Positions 55,201 to 64,000 of a stretch of 64,000 nucleotides of DNA are shown here, piece by piece; the stretch's first letter is position 1; the number at the start of each line of letters is the position of its first letter. A program made the translations under genes and the position numbers. The notes under the pieces are model-generated. The model searched no databases and was not told the DNA's origin. It was given only the letters and a program-made list of their open reading frames with translations. Source of the DNA: Reticulitermes speratus (Eukaryota > Arthropoda > Insecta > Blattodea > Rhinotermitidae); NCBI GenBank assembly GCA_021186555.1, contig JAJKFL010000004.1, positions 10,236,001 through 10,300,000 on the forward strand. Direction: 5' to 3'.

Positions 55201-57624
55201 ATCTTTTTCACTGTCAGTCTTTTACAAAACTTTGATCGGGGGAGGTGGGGGGCCCCCAGAGCACTGCTGGCACTCATTATAGGTTGAGACAGGGAGGGGG
55301 TGGAGTAATTACAAAAGTTTGTGTACTACATGTTTAGTAGGAGCAGGGATAGCTCAGTTGTTTTATTGACTAGGCTGTAGGCTGGATGACTGATGAATCA
55401 TGGTTTAATTCCCTGTGGAGGCAAGAACCAACAACCAATCCAATGAACAGTGCCATATACATGTAACAGTACAGACATGTACTGCCTGAGGATGGCATAT
55501 TCATGACGAAACATGTCAGAGTAATGTCTGTACTGTTATATGTATGTGATGTTGTGCATTTGGTTGGTTGTAATAAACAAAAATATAGAAAAGTACAGTC
55601 AACCCTCGATATAGCACAGTGTTTGTTCACCGCAGTTTGTGGTGGTGTATTGAAGTGGCGGTAATGAATATACAGTTTAGTAGGGAATTTATGTACACAG
55701 ACTTTCATGGGCACTAAGTGAGGGTGGCAGTATATTGGGGTTTGAGTTATTTCAGTTTGCACAGAGTCCTCCAACTGGAAAGTTTGCCATTGCTGTTTTG
55801 GAACTATTACTCTTCTACACCTTAACATACTTTTTTTTAGAACCGATGTACTGGATGTCAAACTTAACAAATTTAATCTGGCTTCGTAACCATGTGGTGG
55901 CACCGCTGTCTGAAGAGTTCACCTTCAGAGCCTGCATGTTACCGCTGCTCCTACAGTGCTTCCGACCAATGACTGCAGTTTTTGTCTGCCCACTGTTTTT
56001 TGGAGTAGGTAGGACATTATTTCTGATATCGACAGGTATTAATTTTGAACGTTTTTGTGTTTGTTAGGTGGCCTTAATTAGTCATATGGAACTAAGCACC
56101 AGATTTTGGTAATAGAATGGGGAACTACCATAACATAAACTCATTATTGATAGTAAGTGAGACTGTATTAACATGTGTTAAAACAAGTAAGACAAAGTTG
56201 CATGTGTTAGGGAGACCACAGCATGCAGGAAATGCTGTAGATTAGTGGGTCATATTGTCATTTAGAATTTCATCATATCGGTGTGTTTCATGTTTAACTT
56301 TTTTTCTGGTAGAGGAACTCCCATTTTGCCCCTTCTCTTAATAAAAATAAATTGTCTTTTTATATTTGGCTTGTAATCTTTCTGTCTTGTTTCAGCCCAT
56401 TTTCATCATATGGTAGAACGAATGAGAAATGGTTTGGATTTAAAAAGTGCTTTAATGTTGTCATGTAAGTATGCAGTAATATTGTAGCATTAATAATTAA
56501 TTATTTAAGAATGCAAATTTTTAAAACTTTTTTGAGTTTTAAAACATATAATGTTTATGAATTTCATTTCAGGTTTTCAGTTTTCGTACACAACATTGTT
56601 TGGTGCCTATTCAGCATTTCTGTTTGCTAAAACTGGTATGTATAATTTTAAATCATTAGTCTGCATCTAAATAGGAATTAGATTCGGATGTGTTCAGTGA
56701 TGTCAGAAGTTTATGAAATGGAGGGCAAGATAGAAACTGTGTGTATAGACCATGTTACTTTTATTTTGACAACACGTTTAGAAAATTTATTACTTGACTT
56801 TAAGATGAGTTCTTAAAATTTGTACTGAATTGTCATGTGTTGTCATTAATATTTAATGTAAAATTAAATTTATTAAACATTGGTTTCTTTCAGCTTGTAC
56901 CCACTGGTATGCATACCAACAAAGTGGTGTGTACCGGCAAACTTATCTAAAGTTGCACACCTTATTGTGTCTTTTGGATGTGATGCTCATAGTTGACTGT
57001 TAATGTCATTTTGTGTTGTGTGTGCTTGGCATAAACTGTGAACTTGTGTAGTATCTTTATTTTATTTTTTAAAATTATCTGTAGAATAAGTGGCAACGTT
57101 CATTTTGCATCTTAGCTTCCCATATATGGAGGAAATATTAAAAGTATGACAGGGGATAACTTCAGGTGTACCATAAGGTGAACAAAGTGTTGAGAAGCAA
57201 CAGTGGCCCTTCTGCCTCTCCATTTCCACTGGACAGGAGCAGTGATACCTCAACCACCCCTCCCCCAACCCCCCCGCTCCAAGGGGGCAGGAACTGTGAT
57301 TCCTCTACATGCCCGTTTCCACCATCCTGTAGCTTTCAGTTCTCTGCTACATTTTGTGTCTCACAACATACTTATCTGAGGTGCTGCCTCTACATTAAAT
57401 GTTTTGCGTTAATTGCAGGCCATTTTGTGGCACCATTTGCGGCCCATGCTTTCTGCAACCACATGGGATTCCCAGATTTTGCGGAGATTTTAACATATAA
57501 GGAACCTCAGAGAATGTTGATGCTGTCTCTGCTTGTTCTTGGATTGGTGGCCTGGTGTATGTTGCTTACGCCGTTAACAAACCCTGCATGGTATAGCAAT
57601 CATTTATTCTGGAAGAACCACTGA
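52149..57624 (+). CDS. RCE1: RCE1, CAAX prenyl endopeptidase 2 (7 coding exons)
   Basis: Exons are 52149-52261, 52479-52584, 54340-54478, 55841-56008, 56396-56464, 56573-56635 and 57419-57624, giving 287 residues plus stop, all phases consistent. RCE1 is a multi-pass endoplasmic reticulum protease. It removes the last three residues of prenylated CAAX proteins such as Ras. Catalytic motifs of the CPBP/ABI family are present: EEFTFR (E144, E145, R149), FFGVAHFHH (H177) and HAFCNH (H229, N233). Hydrophobic segments lie at about 18-32, 51-65, 85-105, 150-175 and 250-272. An AATAAA signal follows at 57719-57724. Length fits the family (about 270-330). FBXO11 is divergent upstream. Confidence 0.94.
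52479..52584 (+). CDS. RCE1: RCE1 coding exon 2
   Basis: Acceptor CGTTGTAG. Reads [20 protein letters not shown] then [16 protein letters not shown], ending phase 0 at GAG|GTGAGT. RDHPxxIKxRF is the conserved cytosolic signature of the family. Confidence 0.93.
52703..52862 (-). repeat. SINE family A copy, antisense, in RCE1 intron 2
   Basis: On the minus strand it reads cttgccctgggacccaccca, tcctatttagtgggtactgg, cactcacctccatctagtac and aaggttaagaatgtgtg. This is the body of family A. The remainder of the intron to 53720 holds only a dispersed-repeat phrase near 53580. Confidence 0.65.
53727..54262 (-). mobile_element. solo LTR in RCE1 intron 2
   Basis: A 536-bp unit runs from TGCAGTAACTT to AGTTCCCACA on the plus strand, with TG...CA ends in both readings. 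Perfect 4-bp duplications ATTA flank it at 53723-53726 and 54263-54266. Read on the minus strand it has TATAAAAGGAG near 54075 and an AATAAA signal near 53755, in promoter-then-polyadenylation order. No internal retroviral-type genes adjoin it, so it is a solo LTR, most likely of a Gypsy- or BEL-type retrotransposon. Family not determined. Confidence 0.7.
54340..54478 (+). CDS. RCE1: RCE1 coding exon 3
   Basis: Acceptor TTTTTTCAG, phase 0. Reads [20 protein letters not shown] then [17 protein letters not shown]. The L-G-L-R and LxxTxxLFLGP motifs match RCE1. Donor ACTG|GTAGGT. Confidence 0.93.
55340..55440 (+). repeat. tRNA-derived SINE, family B head
   Basis: AGCAGGGATAGCTCAGTTG gives a textbook A box and GGTTTAATTCCCTG a B box. 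The phrase gtaggctggatgactgatga is shared with 40550. True tRNA stems are absent. Confidence 0.6.
55596..55747. mobile_element. TA-flanked MITE relic in RCE1 intron 3
   Basis: Left end CAGTCAACCCTCGATATAGC; the right end, reverse-complemented, is close to CTCAAACCCCAATATACTG. It resembles the 39262 and 9486 elements at the tips. The right boundary is uncertain. It lies just before the exon 4 acceptor region. Confidence 0.5.
55841..56008 (+). CDS. RCE1: RCE1 coding exon 4 (catalytic EExxxR)
   Basis: Acceptor TTTTTTTTAG. Reads [20 protein letters not shown], then [10 protein letters not shown] and [11 protein letters not shown]. The paired glutamates and arginine are the first conserved motif; the first glutamate is the presumed general base. 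Donor GTAG|GTAGGA. Confidence 0.95.
56396..56464 (+). CDS. RCE1: RCE1 coding exon 5 (AHFHH motif)
   Basis: Acceptor TTGTTTCAG. Completes the alanine codon, then [20 protein letters not shown] and LS. The histidine after alanine is the second catalytic motif. Donor TCAT|GTAAGT. Confidence 0.93.
56573..56635 (+). CDS. RCE1: RCE1 coding exon 6
   Basis: Acceptor CATTTCAG. Reads [20 protein letters not shown] then T plus a split glycine. FQFSYTxxFGxYxAFLF is a family signature. Donor ACTG|GTATGT. Confidence 0.93.
57419..57624 (+). CDS. RCE1: RCE1 coding exon 7 and stop
   Basis: Acceptor TTAATTGCAG. Reads [20 protein letters not shown], then a final hydrophobic segment [17 protein letters not shown], and LFWKNH before TGA. 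HxFCNxMGxP is the third catalytic motif. Translation upstream of the acceptor (57166-57418) is open by chance and not conserved. Confidence 0.94.
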
Positions 57625-57718
57625 TACCCATTCAACTGTGTGTACGTCATTTGTATGACAGTACTTGATGTTACTAAGTCAGACACACAACTTTCTGTGA
57701 TTAATATTAGGGGAAAAA

Positions 57719-57724
57719 AATAAA
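57719..57724 (+). terminator. AATAAA polyadenylation signal, RCE1
   Basis: AATAAA about 95 bp after the RCE1 stop codon. Assigned by position and motif. Confidence 0.55.
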
Positions 57725-58173
57725 TTTCATAGTATTCTAATGGAATTAGTACACTCATGAAGTCTTTCGATATAACCACGAATATTAGTATGACTATATC
57801 CATCCCAAGAAGGGACATCAAATACATGTTTGTATTAATCAAGTCTTTCTCATTTACGATTACAGTAATCTGAATATAGATACTTAACCGTTTTCTATGG
57901 ATGATGATGAGCAAGCATAGTATGTTCCTGATTGTGTGGGTGTCTCCATGGCTGTGATCCACCAATTCTTCCAATTTTGTCATTACCATGGTTCTGTCCT
58001 ACATGTCAAATGCTTTGGTATGATTTATGAGGACTGCATACAATTAAGAAGTTCATAATTACGTGCAGAGCTACTCTATTAGGTCGGAAGCTGTGTTCGG
58101 AGGGTTTCTCTTACTAGGCTAATTATAGTCTATTGGTGAGAAGTTTGAAAGAACAGCAGTATAAGCGATTTCT

Positions 58174-58818
58174 ATAAACGTCTTCAAATGTTGTCTTCCT
58201 TATCGACTCACAGGCCGCCATCCTTGGACTATCAAGCAACAATGATACAGACTGCCAAACTACTATTACATGCCGACACCAGCTCGCTTCTATGGCAGAA
58301 GAAGGATGGGCTTTGCGGCTACAGTGGATACCTAGTCATGTGGGTACTCTCGGGAATGAGAAAGCCAATTACCTCGCTAAATTGGGCACCAACCTCCCTC
58401 AACCAACTGCACACGCATCTTTGAAATCAGCTAAAGCACATATCGATAATACCATTAATACTTGGACAAAAAATCAACACCTAGCTGCTGCTGCTGCTGG
58501 AAAGAGCTGGGAGGCAATAATGAAAAAAACCTATTCCCCTGCATTTATCACGGCAAACTAGTGTTGCCATATTTAGGACTATGACTGGCCATGACTACCT
58601 TGCATCCCATCTACATCGCATTGGCATGCTTCCTAGCAGCCAGTGCCTGTTCTGTGACCATGACCCGATGGACACTGGACATCTGCTTTCATGTCCAGAG
58701 CTTACAGAAGATAGAATGACATCATCTACACCCGTAATCGCATCCATTTACTGGGCAGCATGGCGCCGAATGGCAGAAATGTCAAGAGTGGGCATTGGAT
58801 AAGAAGAAAGAAGAAGAG
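58174..58818 (+). mobile_element. 5'-truncated LINE fragment encoding RNase H
   Basis: A perfect 16-bp duplication AGTATAAGCGATTTCT flanks it (58158-58173 and 58819-58834), and it ends in an AAGAAGAAAG-type tail. The frame LIDSQAAILGLSS, then LRLQWIPSHVGTLGNEKANY, is RNase H (catalytic Asp, His). Then HLHRIGMLPSSQCLFCDHDP and GHLLSCPEL form the Cys/His region that follows RNase H in Jockey/I/R1-group elements. A stop near 58561 splits it. Confidence 0.85.
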
Positions 58819-59159
58819 AGTATAAGCGATTTCTCAGTGTTATTTGTGTAATGGCTTGTGTCCTCTTCCTTTTTAGAGGCTTTGACTGTATTCATTTCTG
58901 GGGAACTTCATATTTCTGTACATCTATTAACCTTTATCCTGCTGGGGTGGGTATTTAAATTTTAGCACATGGTTTATGAAAAGTGTATTATTTGAACAGA
59001 AAAAGGTAAAATTATGAAATAAACGGCAGTGGAAAATGAAACAGAGAGTATGCAGCCATGTCTTAAAAATGCAGTAAATTTCCTTGTTGCCTAAATAAAT
59101 ACAATGAATTTCTAGGGTTTTTTCCTACGTGCGTTTGGGTATGTGATGTATGTCTTTAA

Positions 59160-59420
59160 AAGGTTAAATAGATTGATTCATGCACGCAGGAGCTGTGATA
59201 GCGAAGTGTTCAGGTATTCATCATAGAAGCAATCAACTAAACAAGCTCCCTCAAACAGTAATGCTTTGGACTTATTTGACTCTTGGCTGGGGCACCAGTT
59301 GTCATGACTAAGGGGTTTTGTGGTTTTCCTGGGTCCGTCCAGGCAAATGCTGGGATAGTACCTCAGATCAGGCCGTTACCACCTCCGCATCCTTTCCAAT
59401 TCATTCATAAATCATTGTAG
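59160..59420 (+). repeat. SINE with GGCAAATGCTGGGATAGTACCT core
   Basis: Positions 59320-59400 contain tggttttcctgggtccg, ccaggcaaatgctgggatag and cctcagatcaggccgttacc. This core also occurs in the antisense SINE at 6486-6640. The 5' part is too diverged to show a clear pol III promoter. Confidence 0.5.
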
Positions 59421-60232
59421 CATTCAGTGGGAACTGGAAGAGTGCATTTGGTATATTGACTAGGCTTGTCTCTGTTCAGATCACCGTATTATGTTTTTCA
59501 GATGCATTTACCAGCCTTGTCGTGTTGCATCGTTACTTTTTATGTAGTAGGCATTTTGAACAGCTATTCAGCGTATTCTCCAGCCTTAGATCTTACACTG
59601 CACACAGTCCCTGTATGTTCCATACTAGTATCCGTTTTTTTTTTGTTTCTTGTTTCTCACGCCATTTGACTAAATGTGAGTGTTGTAAGCCATTTCCTTT
59701 TGTTCAAATGGGATTCTAAATTTGAATGTGTTTAAAGCTCTGCTGGGCATCTTCAGTCTGTGATTTTAAATCCATTCCTTCTTAGAAGTTCGAGATGATC
59801 TTTCTCGTGGTATTCAGTTCTAACTGGATCCTCCTCAATTACACCACACATTTCATTTCTACCAGTGAAGTTTCAAATGGTCTTGTGTCTCTGAACACAT
59901 TTTGGTTGTGTTTGTTATGATCAGAGGCACATCACAAAGACATGTCAGATTGTCCTGCCATTCAGCCTATGCAGTCTGTGTGCAACGAAGTGGCATTTTG
60001 CTTCAGAGTCCACTGCATTATCCTTTTCTGGGAATGGGTTTTCACAAGTTCCTGGCGGCGTTTGATCACCGATATTTATTTGGACTTTTCCACTGTCATT
60101 ACCAAAGGCAACTGTCTTTAGTGATTAGTCTATATTTTATTAGGTTTGGTCAAGTTGGATTTTACTGATACTGTATGTTTTTATGGATGGCTGTTTGGTT
60201 TGTTTTTATACACCTGAAGAAGGAAACAGTTG

Positions 60233-60330
60233 AACTCTTCGCTCTTCTGGGATTTTATGTAGTGTAGATTGGTAGTTTGTTACCAACAACCAATCTACGC
60301 TGCATAAAGTCCTAGAAGAGCGAAGATCTC
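60233..60330. repeat. tight foldback repeat
   Basis: ttcgctcttctgggatttta with gtagattggt pairs with accaatctacg through aaagtcctagaagagcgaa. The spacer is about 17 bp. Same tip wording (gctcttc ... gaagagc) as the foldback at 48242. Confidence 0.65.
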
Positions 60331-62190
60331 ATTTACACCGTGGCAGAAGTCTGAAGATCTTGCAAGTAAACAGTTGTTTCTGGAACACTGAGGTGTGCTA
60401 TATAGTGACAATGGAAAAAGTCCAAATAAATATCAGTGATAAAACTCGGTGTTAAACCATTGTCAAAAATGTAGGTGATCCTTGGGGAGTGTTGCCATCA
60501 CTATTTGCTTCTCCCATTTCCCTGTCATGTTGTCTCTTCTATTTCTGATCTGTACATAGGGTTTCCATCTTCTAAGTTGTCAGTGTTAACCTTAAACTAG
60601 TCAGCTTCCCTTCCTCATGTTTAATGCACTGCTGTTTCAAGACTTGGGTGTTTTTGGCAGTGATGATACAGACTCAATTCCTGCAACATATGACACCATT
60701 CCAGGGTCCTTGTAGTCCAAAAACAGTAAGCTGCCTGGATAAATGGGTGTGTTATATAGTGAAAGGGTGATGGGAGTACAGTTGGGTTGGGCTGTAGATG
60801 GAACATGCAGGAAAGTTAAGGGTAGTTGACAAGGGCTGGGTGTGCGATACAGAAATTAATGTAATTGGTGGGTAGAGACAGGGCAGGTTAGTGATGGAGG
60901 TCTTAGATGTGTTTAATGTAGCCAAGGGAAATTGAGGAAGGTGACACAAGAAAAGGGTGAAGTAAGTGAAGGGAAGTAAATGTGGCAACTAGAAAGGGAG
61001 AGATCAGGGATGTGAATGGTCTTAAAAAGACCATAATGCTAAAATTGTGTGTCATTATTGGGAGGCTTGCTCTGTTAATTAAAGAATAATATTTTCGTAA
61101 TTTGGATGCTGAAACCTTCATGTGTGTACTCTTCCATTACAAAAATATAAGATTATTAAAATTATGTATTAATATTTATAAAATCATTATTTATTGTTAA
61201 TTGTAACCACCTATACATTTTTATGGTTTTCTGTGCTGTTTATCAATTTAAATATTTAATAGGAGGAGGGTCCCTAATCAAATAAATATTTAAATGTAAA
61301 TGAAATGGAGAATTGCTCTTTCCATCAGACGAAACTGAGCGGTGCCTCTCAACCCATTACTGGAGGACAGAAATATATTGAGTTTGTTCTTTTTCGAACA
61401 GTACGTGATGGACAAAACCCAGAAAGCAAGTACTCCAAAATGTAATATGCTATTGTCTGAACCATACAGAACTGACACCAGCAATTGTATTGAACAGAAT
61501 TCAGGAATTTTCTGTGTGGTGTTCCTTTTCACATTTCATCACCGACTTCATTGTCACCATATGCAACTATGGGATGAAACAAATCATCGACACAGTTAGA
61601 TATTAGTTTCGTTATACATTCTTAGAACGAAATGTATATATAATGAGGTCTTACCTGTCCAATTCATAACGTAAAATATAAGACTCCTTAAGCCATGTGA
61701 CTTTTAGATGAACCTATTGCCTCCGTATTCAGGTAGAAACACTATAATGTCTTGATTGAAAGGGATTCCATTCGTCCAACTGTATGCAGTGTTGCCTCCA
61801 TATAAAGATTATCTTTATGAGATTTGAAGTTTTTATGGCTGTGAAAATTTGAATTGTGATCTTTTAGGTTACAGTGCCATGTAGCCAGCCCATTACATGG
61901 TTACAAACCTTTCACGCAACCTACTGCCTACATCTTCAGGTCAGAATGTGTGCAACTTAAGAATTTTTTCACAAACACCATTGTTTCATTGGTGTGTAAC
62001 AATGCTAGGCATTTGGAGTGTGTTGGATCATCTTGATGGAAATGCTTCAAATTCCAACATGGCTAACGGTTTCTTCTCAAGATGCAGATTTATGTATTCC
62101 ATAGGTTTCCACCTTGATGTTCCACAGTTTAACACAGAAATTGATGCACGGACATTTGTCTGTAGCAGCCATTTCATAAAACAAGCAGCC
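60331..62190. other. intergenic, nothing recognised
   Basis: AT-rich sequence, with a purine-rich stretch at about 60770-61010. A dispersed-repeat phrase lies near 61920 (ctacatcttcaggtcag). No conserved coding segment was seen. Confidence 0.4.
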
Positions 62191-62191
62191 C

Positions 62192-62194
<3 letters not shown>

Positions 62195-62236
<42 letters not shown>
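62195..62236. repeat. (TA)n microsatellite
   Basis: An uninterrupted TA run of about 40 bases. The open frames across it are artefacts of the repeat. The sequence from 62237 to 63359 shows no other recognisable feature. Confidence 0.9.
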
Positions 62237-62239
<3 letters not shown>

Positions 62240-63359
62240 AAACAGTACTTTACTTGCAATTCACATGCAGCAGCTGGCGTGAAGTCAGAAGTCTTGATAA
62301 AATCTGTGATTGATTATCTGTGTAGTGTTACTGACAGTAACATTGGTCCTGAAATGTATGTTAGGCACTTGTCTGTGCATAAGCCACAGGAATTGTTGTG
62401 AATGTGAAAAATATCTGACACTACAGGTGTATAATAATATCTTCCATATCATCCTCTTCCAAGTGAGAATTGATTCAGTTTTGTCATACTTTTTGATCAG
62501 TGTTTTTGTGTATGAGATTTGAGATCATCATAGCTGTGATGACGAACACTGCTGTCTTCTGAGCTGTAACACTGTGCAGTTCTGGTAGAAGTCCTGATGT
62601 TTCAGAGGAAGATTAGGAGTGACAGAGGCAGCAGGTTCCTCTGAAATGTTGGTACACCTCTACATGGCAGAAAACAGCAGTCTTCAACATTTTTAATGTC
62701 TGGATTTGCAACATATTGTTATTTGGTTGCAGCGACATGCAAGAATCAATATTATTTATTGTCTTCCAGAACTTTACTGTGGCTACAGAAGAAAGTCCCA
62801 TGGATGGTGGGGATGACAGTACTTGAGGTGTCCCACTTTCTACTTACTACCGCATTCCTATCCAGCCCAAGTGTCTATTGCTAGTGAAGGGCATTATGTG
62901 GTTAGCAGTACTAATATTCATGTGAACAGAAGTACAAGAATGAATGGTAATATACAATACAGGGAAGTATGCTGGAGGGGGAAGCAGAACAGGATGAGGG
63001 AGATGCAGAGAGGATCAATACATGGGACTTCTTTTTGTGGCCACAGTAGAGCTTTATCAATATGCTGCTCACAAATCATGTTTTGTTCTGGCTCATTGTT
63101 TACCTCAGTTTGTTGTTAAATGTTGAGATGCACAACATAACATAACCATGCACAAAGAAACTCGTGGCCATATATAACTAGTCAGAAATGTACAAATACT
63201 ACCTGTAAAATGAGTATCTTCAAGTATTCATGCTTAAACTGTCTTGATGCTTGATTACATGTGACCAGTTCTTTTGATATGTTCGTATAAAACAGCTTCA
63301 CCATAAATACAACATAATACAGATCACTGTGTGAATTAGTTTAGACCTACTTTCCTGTC

Positions 63360-63485
63360 ATCTTTTGGGGGCACAAAGCACACATGATAGAGGTGAGAAA
63401 TGCATACAAAATTTTAATCTGTAAACTGTAAGGGAACAGACCACTTGGGAGACCCAGGAATAGATGGGAGGAAGATCGAGGTGTA
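63360..63485 (+). mobile_element. RTE-like LINE 3' fragment
   Basis: The text aagggaacagaccacttgggagaccc followed by gatgggaggaagatcgagg parallels the 3' end of the element at 28608-31738, which reads gaaggagaccacttggaagacc then gatgggaggataat in its sense direction. Short and decayed. Confidence 0.5.
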
Positions 63486-63562
63486 GCTATTAATTAATGA
63501 AACTGATTTCACAAAAATACATTATTCTTGATTCATTCCATTGTGATGATGATGATATAGAT

Positions 63563-63612
63563 AAACACTGTCGATCACAACTAAACATTCTTAGTTGTGA
63601 TCGACAGTGTTT
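63563..63612. repeat. 22-bp perfect hairpin
   Basis: 63563-63584 and 63591-63612 are exact reverse complements around a six-base loop, ACATTC or similar. The stem contains CTGTCGATCACAACTAA. It could be a small foldback element or a MITE remnant. Confidence 0.85.
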
Positions 63613-63654
63613 TTCTATATTATTATAAGTACATTATTAATGAAATGATTATAT

Positions 63655-63790
63655 GTACATGTTGTCATCTTTCAAAGTTATTTCCACTGGATGCTACACA
63701 CTGCTCCATACGAGCCTTCCAGGCCTCGAAGCATCACTAAGTCATCTTGTGAGAGTGCTATAAGTAACTCTGCGATCTTCTCCATACACC
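63655..63790 (-). pseudogene. mariner-like transposase C-terminal fragment
   Basis: The minus-strand frame reads CFEAWKARMEQCVASSGNYF. This resembles the WxxRWxxCI...GDYFEGD tail of mariner-related transposases. Only the tail remains, so the assignment is tentative. Confidence 0.35.
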
Positions 63791-63881
63791 CTTTGTAACA
63801 TTGAAGGTTTTGGTGGCAGTTTTTTTCAATCTCACAAGAAACTTGATGTTTATACTCATTTCTCTTTTTTTAATTGAGTAT

Positions 63882-64000
63882 GATCATGACAAGTTACAAG
63901 AAGTTAGTCGGAGAAAGTGCGGCAGTGGACAGCGAAAGCACGGAAGCGTGGCTGGAAAGACTGCCATCTTTGTTGGAGGGCTACGAACAACGTGATATTT
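63882..64000 (+). pseudogene. Tigger-type transposase, start of DDE region, cut by the window edge
   Basis: One frame reads KKLVGESAAVDSESTEAWLE followed by RLPSLLEGYEQRDI and continues open to 64000. This is the linker preceding the first catalytic aspartate (FNADETGLF) of Tigger/Jerky-type transposases. Intactness cannot be judged from here. Confidence 0.7.

Noticed and set aside
54823-55280. Possible hAT-like element starting CAGGCATGGGCACCACCAGG
   Set aside because: The left tip is suggestive, but no matching right tip or 8-bp duplication could be found.
55370-55903. 177-residue open frame on the minus strand
   Set aside because: It crosses a SINE, a MITE and an RCE1 exon in antisense; the composition is not protein-like.
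57166-57418. Upstream extension of RCE1 exon 7
   Set aside because: Open only by chance; the acceptor at 57418 and family wording place the exon start at 57419.

Overview
This is a 64 kb stretch of AT-rich animal nuclear DNA. The split genes have GT-AG introns of 0.1 to 5.5 kb, and the rest is densely packed with SINEs, LINEs and MITEs. The protein matches and the repeat types (tRNA-derived SINEs, RTE-like LINEs, pogo/Tigger-like and hAT-like MITEs) point to an insect. A large-genome hemimetabolous lineage such as cockroaches or termites is my guess for the order, not something the sequence proves.

Three protein-coding genes are supported, and every splice junction was checked for reading phase. 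(1) Positions 1148-10476, + strand: the last eight coding exons of DHTKD1, the E1 subunit of mitochondrial 2-oxoadipate dehydrogenase. The 5' part lies left of the window. One intron has a GC-AG boundary. (2) Positions 52003 down to 21648, - strand: a complete 11-exon FBXO11 gene encoding an F-box protein with a parallel beta-helix and a C-terminal UBR-type zinc finger (951 residues expected). Exon 7 lacks one base relative to the conserved frame. (3) Positions 52149-57624, + strand: a complete 7-exon RCE1 gene encoding the CAAX prenyl endopeptidase (287 residues).

DHTKD1 and FBXO11 are tail to tail, 11 kb apart. FBXO11 and RCE1 are head to head: only 145 bp separate their start codons. That gap holds a CCAAT box, a palindromic E-box (TCACGTGA) and a YY1-like site, so they very probably share a bidirectional promoter. 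No functional link between the three proteins is implied by the sequence.

The rest is repeat-derived. Best-defined elements: a near full-length RTE-like LINE with a perfect 14-bp target duplication (28608-31738); a 5'-truncated LINE RNase H fragment with a 16-bp duplication (58174-58818); a solo LTR with TG...CA ends and a 4-bp duplication in RCE1 intron 2 (53727-54262); an 870-bp DNA transposon with an 8-bp duplication and an internal 64-bp minisatellite (16218-17087); two hAT-like MITEs; several TA-flanked MITEs; at least three tRNA-derived SINE families; and decayed Tigger-type transposases, one running off the right edge. A 139-nt almost perfect palindrome sits just upstream of the last DHTKD1 exon. 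I saw no tRNA, rRNA, CRISPR or bacterial-type operon.
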